Shown here: positions 49,246 through 56,279 of the stretch, one piece after another
Layout: every line of letters begins with the position of its first letter
Numbering within the stretch: position 1 is the stretch's first letter
Origin: SIRX01 sp965214475
GTDB taxonomy: Bacteria; Actinomycetota; Rubrobacteria; Rubrobacterales; Rubrobacteraceae
NCBI GenBank assembly: GCA_965214475.1
Contig: OZ243953.1
Location: 434,001 to 498,000, forward strand
Direction of reading: 5' to 3'
Length of the DNA stretch: 64,000 nt
Notes under the pieces: model-generated
The model's input: only the letters and a program-made list of their open reading frames with translations
Told to the model about the DNA's origin: nothing
Databases searched by the model: none
Program-made: the position numbers and the translations under genes

Positions 49246-52065
49246 CTAGCCGGTGTTGAGCATCCCGGAGGAAATGCCGGAGATAGTGCGGAGCAGGGTG
49301 TTTAGGGTGGCGTCGCGTTCCGGAGATTCCTCGGGAAGCGCGCGGAGGCGCTGCAGTAGACTAACCTGTATGTAGGAAAGTGGGTCTACATAAGGGTTCC
49401 GGAGCCGCACGGATCTCTGAAGGACCGGGCTGTCGTCCAGAAGGCTATCGTAGCCTGTAATCTTTATTAGGGTCTTCACGCAAAATTCGTGCTCTGCAGA
49501 GATGACTTCCCACATCCGGTCGCGAAGTTCTTGGTCTTGTACCAGATCGGTGTAGGTCTTGGCTATTCGGAGATCGCTCTTGGCAAGTGTCATCTGCATG
49601 AAATTGATGAGCGTTTTGAAGAACGGCCATTCTCTGTACATCTCCCTCAGAGTATCCAGACCATCTTGATATTTCGCGTAGCTGGCTAGGGCGGTTCCTG
49701 TGCCGTACCAGGAAGGTAGCAAGAATCGGTTTTGTGTCCAGGCGAAAACCCAGGGAATAGCCCGCAGGCTTTCTACGGTCGGGGTTTGTTCGCGGCGGGC
49801 GGGGCGGCTGCCCATATTGAGGAGTGAAAGCTCTCGTATGGGGGAGGCCTCGGAGAAAAACTCCACAAACCCTTCGTCCTCGTACACGAGAGAGCGGTAG
49901 GTGTTCCGGGCGGTTTCCGACAAATAATCCATGGCCTCTACCCAGCGGGTGGCGGGGGCGGGGTCCTGATCCTCAGCCGTTGCTTCGAGGACCGCTGCCA
50001 GCACTGTGTTTAGGTTACGACGGGCGAGGCCCTGCATACTGTATTTAAAGGAGATCACCTCTCCCTGCTCGGTGATCCGGATCTTTCCATCCAACGTGCC
50101 GGGAGGTTGCGCTTTTATAGCGTCGTAACTGGGCCCACCGCCACGACCGGCGCTGCCCCCCCGACCGTGGAAGAGCCTCAGCTCTACCTCGTGGTCGCGG
50201 GCGACTTCGGTAAGCAGCCGTTGCGCTTTGTAGAGGGTCCAGTTGCTCGTGACGTATCCAGCGTCTTTACCCGAATCGCTATAGCCGAGCATGATCTCCT
50301 GCAAGTCATCGCCCTCTTTGAGTGATGAGCGGTAGAAAGGATCTTCCAACAGCCGGCGCAAAACTTCCGGCGCGTGAGTGAGGTCGTCTATAGTCTCGAA
50401 CAGGGGTGTTACCCGCAAGTGATTGGCTGTACAGTGGCCATTCTCGTCTATTTGCAATAGGCCGACCCGCCGGGCGAGGAGCTGTACGGAAAGCACGTCG
50501 CTGGCTTCGTGAGCCATGCTCAATATGAAAGTCTCGACCACCGGTACGGAGAAATCCTCTTTCGCCTGCCGAATCCGCTCGAAGGTGCCCAAAACTCCCC
50601 GAGTTTCCTGGGTGAGGTCTTCTGGCTCGGGAAGCTCGAGGTCTGGAGTCGTGAGCAGCCGACGGAGCACATCGGCTTTCTCCAGCTCGTCTACGCTTAG
50701 TAGATCTTCGCCGGTTGCCGCGGAGATTAGCTCTGCAACCGCTTTCGCCACCACCGAGCTTTCCTGACGAACGTCGAGCTTCGCGAGATGGAAACCGAAT
50801 ATTTCCGCTTGCCGGATGCAGTCTCTCAGGCCACCTTCGACAGTTCGTTTGCCACCGTTTTCGAGAAGGCTGTTGCGAATGATGTCTAGGTCGGCGATGT
50901 ATTCATCAGCGCCGGGATACGCTTCGGATGCCTTGGGCTGCTCTAACGTGTGTCGCAGGCGTTCGGAGATCAGCAGTAATTTGAGCCGATAGGCTTCGTT
51001 CGGATCATCTTGATTGTCACCGCCGGTTTCCTGAAGAAGCTGCTCATCGTGCTCTATTGATTCTAGAAGCTCTTTAGAGACCGAAACTAATTTGCGAGAC
51101 TGGCTCATGTGGTTCGCCAACTGGAGAACAGTGTCCATGTGCCGTTTGACGATCAACTCTCGATGCAGCTTCAGGGCTACGCTGAGAGTATCTGCTTTGA
51201 CAAACGGGTTGCCGTCCTGGTCGCCGCCAACCCAGGAACCGAAGGACAGAACCTGTCCTAGTTGTGGCGTGTCTTCAGGGAATTTACGTTCTAATTCGTC
51301 TTCGAACTCCCGGTAGACGTCCAGGGTGGCCGAGATAAGAGGATTCTCGAAGAACAGCAGGGTGCGCTGAATTTCCTGGGTGACCTCCGGACGGCGGGCC
51401 CGCAGCTCGTCAGTTTGCCAGAGAAGAGTGATCTCTTCGGCCAGCAGCTCTTCTAGCCGCTGGCGTTCTCTCCAGGTGAGGGTTACGGACTCTAAAGACT
51501 CCAGCATGTCGCCGATGTTGACGTGCTTCCGCCGTACGCTCCTCCTAAGCGCCTCTGTAGGATGTGCAGTCAGAACCAATCCTACGTTCAACCGATCCAG
51601 GATGGGCTGTAGCTCCACTCCACTCATGCCTTTATCACGCAGTTGGGACAAAGTACTCCCTAGAGAAGCTCGCTGTGGCGGATCGTCTGCCGAAGACTCG
51701 TATTGCCGGCGACGACGAACCCGATGGTAACGCTCGGCGATATTCACGAGTTGAAAGTAAACAGAGAAAGCCCGGATGATCTTTCCTAGCTCCTCCGAGC
51801 CCATCCCGGAGACCCTTTGCCGTAGCTGTTGATCCTTGTCAGGGTCGTAGTTGAAGCGTAGTTGCTTGCACAGCAGGCGAATTTCCTCTTCGGTGTCGAA
51901 GAGCTCCGCGCCCTCTTGTTCGATCAAAACCTGCCCAAGTAGTTGTCCGAGAAGATTAATGTCCCGGCGGAGTGGTTCATCTTTGTCTTCTAAACCTACC
52001 CCAGGGGGCAGGTCGGCATACTCTCCCCGCTGAGCTTGGGCTGCATTTTCTTGCGGGATATTCAC
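49246..52065 (-). CDS. ppc: Phosphoenolpyruvate carboxylase
   Basis: This protein of about 939 residues carboxylates PEP to oxaloacetate to refill the TCA cycle. Catalytic motifs: VLTAHPTEALRRS (essential His), GGDQDGNPFV, FHGRGGSAGRGGGPSYDAI, and the C-terminal RNPYVDPLSYIQVSLL ending in ISSGMLNTG. The frame is open to an ATG at 52161, but GTG 52065 is the better start: the family homology begins soon after, and the upstream reading would overlap the start of divergent dnaG. An extended -10 (TGTTACTCT) ends 7 nt before this GTG. Confidence 0.95.
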   Translation of the reverse strand: MNIPQENAAQAQRGEYADLPPGVGLEDKDEPLRRDINLLGQLLGQVLIEQEGAELFDTEEEIRLLCKQLRFNYDPDKDQQLRQRVSGMGSEELGKIIRAFSVYFQLVNIAERYHRVRRRRQYESSADDPPQRASLGSTLSQLRDKGMSGVELQPILDRLNVGLVLTAHPTEALRRSVRRKHVNIGDMLESLESVTLTWRERQRLEELLAEEITLLWQTDELRARRPEVTQEIQRTLLFFENPLISATLDVYREFEDELERKFPEDTPQLGQVLSFGSWVGGDQDGNPFVKADTLSVALKLHRELIVKRHMDTVLQLANHMSQSRKLVSVSKELLESIEHDEQLLQETGGDNQDDPNEAYRLKLLLISERLRHTLEQPKASEAYPGADEYIADLDIIRNSLLENGGKRTVEGGLRDCIRQAEIFGFHLAKLDVRQESSVVAKAVAELISAATGEDLLSVDELEKADVLRRLLTTPDLELPEPEDLTQETRGVLGTFERIRQAKEDFSVPVVETFILSMAHEASDVLSVQLLARRVGLLQIDENGHCTANHLRVTPLFETIDDLTHAPEVLRRLLEDPFYRSSLKEGDDLQEIMLGYSDSGKDAGYVTSNWTLYKAQRLLTEVARDHEVELRLFHGRGGSAGRGGGPSYDAIKAQPPGTLDGKIRITEQGEVISFKYSMQGLARRNLNTVLAAVLEATAEDQDPAPATRWVEAMDYLSETARNTYRSLVYEDEGFVEFFSEASPIRELSLLNMGSRPARREQTPTVESLRAIPWVFAWTQNRFLLPSWYGTGTALASYAKYQDGLDTLREMYREWPFFKTLINFMQMTLAKSDLRIAKTYTDLVQDQELRDRMWEVISAEHEFCVKTLIKITGYDSLLDDSPVLQRSVRLRNPYVDPLSYIQVSLLQRLRALPEESPERDATLNTLLRTISGISSGMLNTG

Positions 52066-52072
52066 GAAGTGT

Positions 52073-52081
52073 AGAGTAACA
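52073..52081 (-). promoter_or_regulatory. Extended -10 of ppc; transcript appears leaderless
   Basis: On the minus strand TGTTACTCT has the TGn-TAnnnT form and ends 7 nt before the ppc GTG at 52065, with no Shine-Dalgarno. It shares an 83-nt divergent region with dnaG. Confidence 0.4.
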
Positions 52082-52128
52082 TTAGCCCAGGAAACTAAAT
52101 AGTCGTGAGACAAATATTTGTACCAACG

Positions 52129-52140
52129 TATAACGGAGAC
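52129..52140 (+). promoter_or_regulatory. -10 box and Shine-Dalgarno region of dnaG
   Basis: TATAAC (52129-52134) is followed by GGAGAC (52135-52140), 8 nt before the TTG start. If the -10 is used, the leader would be only about 7 nt and would lack the Shine-Dalgarno, so one of the two signals is probably not functional. Confidence 0.3.
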
Positions 52141-52148
52141 CACATAAG

Positions 52149-53924
52149 TTGAGGATCTCACAACGGAGCATAGAGGCAGTGCGCGATACGGTAGACATAG
52201 CCGAAGTCGCCTCCGAGTTCACCGCCCTTCGCCGTCAGGGAGCAAGCTACTCTGGTCTGTGCCCGTACCCGGACCACTCAGAAAAGTCCCCATCTTTCAG
52301 CGTCACCCCGGACAAAGGCTTCTATTATTGCTTTGGCTGCCAGAAAGGGGGGGATGCGATAAAACTTGTAACCGACCTCAAAGACTTGCCTTTTGTGGAG
52401 GCGGTTACCTACCTGGCCGAGCGCTCCGGTGTAGACCTCGAGTACGAAGGAGTCTCGCACGCCGACTCACAGGTCGTGAGAGAGAGAACCGAGAAGCGGC
52501 GCGCCATCTACAAAGCCCTTGCCGCTGCCGCCGTCTACTACCATAAGTACCTGCTCAAATCTCAATCACCAGAGGCAGAGAATGCTCGCACCTACCTGAG
52601 AAGACGGGGTTTGGAGCATTCTACTATAGAAGAATTTCGCCTCGGGCTGGCTCCTTCGCGGGGCAATGCCGGTTTCGTGGGGGCTGCTCACAAGTTGGGT
52701 CTGGACCATAAAAGTCTCAATGCCGCTGGGCTTCTCTCTTCTCGTGGCGGCGAGCGTTTTTGGGGACGAATCACTTTTCCTATCTCGGACCGCCGGGGTA
52801 GAATCGTCGGCTTCGGCGCCCGTGCTATGGGAGACGCGCAGCCCAAATACCTAAATTCTCCGGAGACCGAGATCTTCAATAAGCGAGACTTACTCTATGG
52901 CTTCCCACAGGTTATGGGGCCTATACGGAAGGAACGGGCTGCGCTAGTGGTTGAAGGGTATACGGATGTCTTGATGTTGTACCAATCGGGCATTCCGAAC
53001 GCCGTGGCAACCCTCGGCACGGCCACCACGTCGAGCCACCTCAAAACTCTCAGTAGTTACGCTGACAAGGTTTACGTGCTATTTGATCCTGACGCTGCTG
53101 GTGAGAAGGCTATCGAGCGCGCGGCTGCTACTGCTGCGGAGCTGAAACAAGACCTCCGGGTGTTGCGGCTCGACGAAGATCCTGCGGACTGGCTGCTGCA
53201 TCACTCGCCCGAAGAGTTCAAAGAACTTTTACCCAAGGCGATGCCGGTACTCGAATACAGTATCCGCCGCATTGCGGAGGGGGCGCGCGGCTCAGATGCC
53301 ACGGAGCGTTCGCGCGCCGTACCCGAATTGCAGCGGCTTGTGGGACAAATAAAAGATCCCGTTCTGCACAACGAAGCCGTTCGCCTGGCCGCTGAGGCTC
53401 TCGGTGTCGGCTCCGACCTGTTCCGCGGTACGGGACGAGCAGCGACCTCAGCAACCGCACAGAGAACGAGAGAACAGACCGAAAGTGTGGATCCGCTCTC
53501 ACAAGCCGGATGGGAAGTAGTAGCCCTCATGCTGGCAAGCCCTCAGCTCAGTGCCAAACCTCTTAGAGACGGGATAGCTGTATCCGGTATGCCGGAGCCT
53601 TTGGTCTTAACGCCTGAAGACTTCGGCGCTGATGTTCAGGCACGCCTATTCACCTTGTTGCGCGAATATCCAGGAGAAAATTTCGACAGCATAGCCGCAA
53701 AAGAAGAAGCCCGTCCTTTGCTGGACGAGATCGGCCGTCTGTACGCTGCGAGTGAGAGGCTCTACCATTCTTCGAGCTCTACCCAGGCTGCCTGGCTGCG
53801 TCTCCGCATACTGAGCCGAGAACGCGATAAACGACAGACTTCAGACTACGATGAGAAGAGTAAGATCCACACCGAAATACAGATCTTAAAGAACGCACTT
53901 GGCGCTGTCACCGACCAATCTTGA
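52149..53924 (+). CDS. dnaG: DNA primase
   Basis: This 591-residue primase makes RNA primers at the replication fork. The N-terminal zinc domain has CPYPDHSEKSPSF and CFGCQKGG; the Cys-to-His spacing is four residues (CPYPDH) against two in E. coli CPFH. The TOPRIM core follows: VVEGYTDVLMLYQSGIPNAVATLG and VYVLFDPDAAGEKA. The C-terminal region (about 440-591) is the helicase-binding domain and is poorly conserved. TTG start. The tRNA-Asn promoter overlaps or abuts its 3' end. Confidence 0.96.
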   Translation: MRISQRSIEAVRDTVDIAEVASEFTALRRQGASYSGLCPYPDHSEKSPSFSVTPDKGFYYCFGCQKGGDAIKLVTDLKDLPFVEAVTYLAERSGVDLEYEGVSHADSQVVRERTEKRRAIYKALAAAAVYYHKYLLKSQSPEAENARTYLRRRGLEHSTIEEFRLGLAPSRGNAGFVGAAHKLGLDHKSLNAAGLLSSRGGERFWGRITFPISDRRGRIVGFGARAMGDAQPKYLNSPETEIFNKRDLLYGFPQVMGPIRKERAALVVEGYTDVLMLYQSGIPNAVATLGTATTSSHLKTLSSYADKVYVLFDPDAAGEKAIERAAATAAELKQDLRVLRLDEDPADWLLHHSPEEFKELLPKAMPVLEYSIRRIAEGARGSDATERSRAVPELQRLVGQIKDPVLHNEAVRLAAEALGVGSDLFRGTGRAATSATAQRTREQTESVDPLSQAGWEVVALMLASPQLSAKPLRDGIAVSGMPEPLVLTPEDFGADVQARLFTLLREYPGENFDSIAAKEEARPLLDEIGRLYAASERLYHSSSSTQAAWLRLRILSRERDKRQTSDYDEKSKIHTEIQILKNALGAVTDQS

Positions 53925-53949
53925 AGCTCGTCTCCATGAGCCGTATAAT
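53922..53949 (+). promoter_or_regulatory. Promoter of the tRNA-Asn/tRNA-CAT pair
   Basis: -35 TTGAAG (53922-53927), a 16-bp spacer and a perfect -10 TATAAT (53944-53949), 18 nt before tRNA-Asn. The -35 overlaps the dnaG stop codon. Confidence 0.7.
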
Positions 53950-53967
53950 CTATCTTGCACAAAGCCT

Positions 53968-54043
<76 letters not shown>

Positions 54044-54047
54044 GAGG

Positions 54048-54065
54048 ACACCGCTCGGTGTTTTT
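54048..54065 (+). terminator. Hairpin with T-run between the two tRNA genes
   Basis: ACACC (54048-54052), loop GCTC, GGTGT (54057-54061), then TTTT. It has the form of a short intrinsic terminator. It ends only 2 nt before the next tRNA, which has no visible promoter of its own, so it may allow read-through or act as a processing signal. Confidence 0.6.
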
Positions 54066-54067
54066 AA

Positions 54068-54141
54068 GGGCCCATAGCTCAGTTGGTTAGAGCATCCGAC
54101 TCATAATCGGACGGTCCCAGGTTCGAGTCCTGGTGGGCCCA
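54068..54141 (+). tRNA. tRNA with anticodon CAU (elongator Met or Ile2)
   Basis: This 74-nt tRNA has acceptor GGGCCCA/TGGGCCC with discriminator A. The anticodon arm CCGAC-TCATAAT-type loop gives CAT. The D arm is GCTCAGTTGGTTAGAGC and the T-loop GGTTCGAGTCC. It is not the initiator, because the acceptor is fully paired and the initiator GGG/CCC anticodon-stem pairs are missing. Met and lysidine-modified Ile2 cannot be separated by eye. No CCA is encoded (CCC follows). Confidence 0.85.
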
Positions 54142-54490
54142 CCCTCAAAGTGCGATCTACCTCGAAATAAACCGCATCAGAATCGTAGCTGACGCAATCC
54201 CTTTTAGATTCCAGCACTTCCTAATTAGCCCGAACACAACATCTGGGGGACCGACATAGTGAGACACTATATGTTTCGTGTTCGCGATGTGTAGACCACA
54301 TTCAGACTTTGCCGAGATTACTATAATAAGCAGCGCCCTTAGGGGGAACCATGACCCTTGGGGGGAGGACAAATAGTGGCAATCTCTAGTTTTGAGACGT
54401 AAAAAAGGCTATAGATTGCGAAAATTCGCACTGTATGCAAGAATCTCTGAAGTTGTGGGTCAAAGTGGTACGTAATGGGAGGCAAGGACC
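54142..54490. other. 349-bp intergenic region before the dcw cluster
   Basis: No convincing gene lies here. It holds a TATAAT (54322-54327), a pair of similar words CCCTTAGGGGG and CCCTTGGGGGG (about 54337-54366), a palindrome TGCGAA-AA-TTCGCA (54417-54430), and the MraZ boxes just before mraZ. A 71-codon minus-strand frame (54157-54372) has no Shine-Dalgarno or recognisable homology and is probably chance. Confidence 0.6.
54456..54480 (+). promoter_or_regulatory. Three MraZ boxes upstream of mraZ
   Basis: TGGGT-N5-TGGTA-N5-TGGGA: three TGGGN-type boxes starting at 54456, 54466 and 54476, exactly 10 bp apart. This is the known MraZ operator form (TGGGN direct repeats separated by 5 nt). The middle box also reads AAAGTGG, as in the mollicute variant. 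The last box overlaps the mraZ Shine-Dalgarno GGAGG. Confidence 0.8.
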
Positions 54491-54931
54491 CTGGCTCTTT
54501 TAGGTGAGTATGAGCACACTTTGGATGAGAAAGGACGTCTCACTCTCCCCTCCCGTTTGAGGACCTACTTCGATGGAGGAATCGTAATTACCAAAGGAGT
54601 TGACCGGTGCTTGTTCGCGTTCCCGCCGGAGGAGTGGGCGAGGTTCAGGGACAATATCAAAGCCAACGCTGATCTCAGTAGAAGAGGACGTAAGCTCTCC
54701 AGAGTATTTTTCTCTACGGCTTTCGAGGCGGGGTTGGATCGCCAGGGGCGAGTTCTTATTCCGACTAAGCTCTCGCAGTACGCTGGGCTTGACCGCGAGG
54801 TGACCATAACCGGCGTCGATGATCGGTTAGAGATTTGGGATGCCGCGGAATGGGATCGATACGTTGAAGGGGTGGATGACTCCTTTGAGGAGATCTTAGA
54901 AGAGTTCGCTGGCCGGGACATGGAAGAGTGA
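54491..54931 (+). CDS. mraZ: Transcriptional regulator MraZ, apparent CTG start
   Basis: This 146-residue protein has two SpoVT/AbrB-like repeats and represses the dcw operon by binding TGGGN repeats; see the boxes just upstream. The first repeat begins LLGEYEHTLDEKGRLTLPS and the second contains FSTAFEAGLDRQGRVLIP. The family normally starts MFLGEYEHTLD, so translation must begin near 54491-54500. No ATG, GTG or TTG exists there. CTG 54491 is the only likely start and has GGAGG exactly 8 nt upstream. The first standard start, TTG 54521, would delete the conserved first strand and is badly spaced. Confidence 0.9.
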   Translation: MALLGEYEHTLDEKGRLTLPSRLRTYFDGGIVITKGVDRCLFAFPPEEWARFRDNIKANADLSRRGRKLSRVFFSTAFEAGLDRQGRVLIPTKLSQYAGLDREVTITGVDDRLEIWDAAEWDRYVEGVDDSFEEILEEFAGRDMEE

Positions 54932-55872
54932 TGGCTACCGGACACCAGCCAGTACTTCTGAAAGAGGCTGTGAAAGCTCTCGATTTAAACTCGGGCGGCT
55001 TTGTCGTAGATGCAACTTTCGGAGGCGGCGGCCACACCGAGAAAATACTTGATGGGCTATCGGACCAAGAAAGGTTAATCGGTGTGGATCGAGACCCGGC
55101 TGCCGCGCAAAGAGCGGCGCTGATCGTCGACGAGCGTTTCGAGTTCGTTGGTGGACCATACGATGAGGTGCTCTGGCAAATGGTTGAAGCGGGAGAGACT
55201 ATAGATGCCGTGCTGTTCGATCTGGGCCTCTCTTCCTATCAAATAGATGAACCAGAGAGAGGGTTCAGTTATGTCAGCGGTGGTCCGTTGGATATGCGCA
55301 TGGACCCCACTTCCGGTATTTCGGCTGCGGAGTATTTGAATACCGCTGAGGCTAGCGAATTGGCGCGGGTGCTCAGCGAGTATGGGGATGTTCCCCGCGG
55401 ACAGGCGCGACGTATATCCAGGGAGATCATCAAACTCAGGCCACTCGCTACCACTTTAGACCTTCTGGAGGCCGTGAGGGGCGCAGTCGGGTGGGTAGAA
55501 AAGGGTGGCAACCCGGCTAAGAGGGTCTTTCAAGCTGTGCGGATCCAGGTCAACGATGAGCTTGGAAGCTTGAAGCGAGCTCTCACCGCTACCGAGCGGC
55601 TGCTCGTTCCGGGTGGGCGATTGGTAGCTATCACGTTCCAGTCCGGCGAAGCCCGCATCGTCAAACAGTTCATAACGGATCGCAGCGGACAGTGCGTTTG
55701 TCCGCCGGATTTACCGGTCTGCGTGTGTGGCGCGGAGCCCGTGTTTCGCAAGGGACCACTTCTACAGCCTTCGGAAGAAGAGAAGAAAGAGAACCCGCGG
55801 AGCGCCTCGGCCCGACTCCGGGTGGCCTACAGGACAGGACAGCCGCCTTCCCAAGTAGAGGGTGGTGCCTGA
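54931..55872 (+). CDS. rsmH: 16S rRNA m4C1402 methyltransferase
   Basis: This 313-residue SAM-dependent enzyme (formerly MraW) methylates N4 of C1402 in 16S rRNA. Signatures: HQPVLLKEAVKAL, the SAM-binding VDATFGGGGHTEKIL, DLGLSSYQIDEPERGFSY, GPLDMRMD, RVFQAVRIQVNDEL and VAITFQSGEARIVKQF. ATG 54931 overlaps the mraZ stop by one base. Its stop is in turn overlapped by the ftsL-like ATG. Confidence 0.95.
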   Translation: MATGHQPVLLKEAVKALDLNSGGFVVDATFGGGGHTEKILDGLSDQERLIGVDRDPAAAQRAALIVDERFEFVGGPYDEVLWQMVEAGETIDAVLFDLGLSSYQIDEPERGFSYVSGGPLDMRMDPTSGISAAEYLNTAEASELARVLSEYGDVPRGQARRISREIIKLRPLATTLDLLEAVRGAVGWVEKGGNPAKRVFQAVRIQVNDELGSLKRALTATERLLVPGGRLVAITFQSGEARIVKQFITDRSGQCVCPPDLPVCVCGAEPVFRKGPLLQPSEEEKKENPRSASARLRVAYRTGQPPSQVEGGA

Positions 55873-56279
55873 TGGCCGCGCCACAGCGACAAACGAGGCG
55901 CGTTCCGCAACCTAACAGGCCGGCGCCCAGGAGAGCGCCGGGTAGATCCGCCGGGCAGAAAGGACAAGTTCAACGCCGCAGGTTCATAGTGTTAGTGGTA
56001 TTGCCGATGCTTTTGATGCTGGGGAGCGTCTATTTGCATACGGTAGCTGCGAACCTCGGAGATGAAGCATTCGCGCTAGAAGAAAAGCACGCGGGGCTTT
56101 TGGTCGAGAAAGAAGAGTTGCAGGTAGAAGTGTCGGAGCTCTCCGCGCCAGGCCGTATACGCTCGATGGCCCGCGAGAACCTCGGAATGATATCGCCCAG
56201 GGCAGAAGACATGAGAAGTTACGACAGGGAGGATGGAGTACAGGATGGCGGACAAGAGATACAGGAGGGCTCCAGGTAA
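55872..56279 (+). CDS. ftsL: FtsL-like septum formation protein
   Basis: This 135-residue bitopic protein has a basic, Pro/Arg/Gln-rich cytoplasmic N-terminus (1-37), one membrane span (about 38-57) and a short extracellular coiled coil (about 62-95). It ends with the typical APGRIRSMARENLGMISP. FtsL divergence is high, so the assignment rests on topology and position between rsmH and ftsI. It forms the FtsQLB complex, which activates FtsWI. Its 3' end overlaps ftsI by about 35-47 nt. Confidence 0.85.
   Translation: MAAPQRQTRRVPQPNRPAPRRAPGRSAGQKGQVQRRRFIVLVVLPMLLMLGSVYLHTVAANLGDEAFALEEKHAGLLVEKEELQVEVSELSAPGRIRSMARENLGMISPRAEDMRSYDREDGVQDGGQEIQEGSR

Noticed and set aside
52066..52161. Upstream extension of ppc to ATG 52161
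   Set aside because: It would overlap the dnaG start, and the added 32 residues do not look like the family. GTG 52065 with a -10 box just upstream fits better.
54157..54372. 71-codon minus-strand ORF in the gap between the CAU tRNA and mraZ
   Set aside because: TTG start without Shine-Dalgarno, no recognisable motif, and it runs through the region with G-runs and a TATAAT on the other strand. Probably chance.
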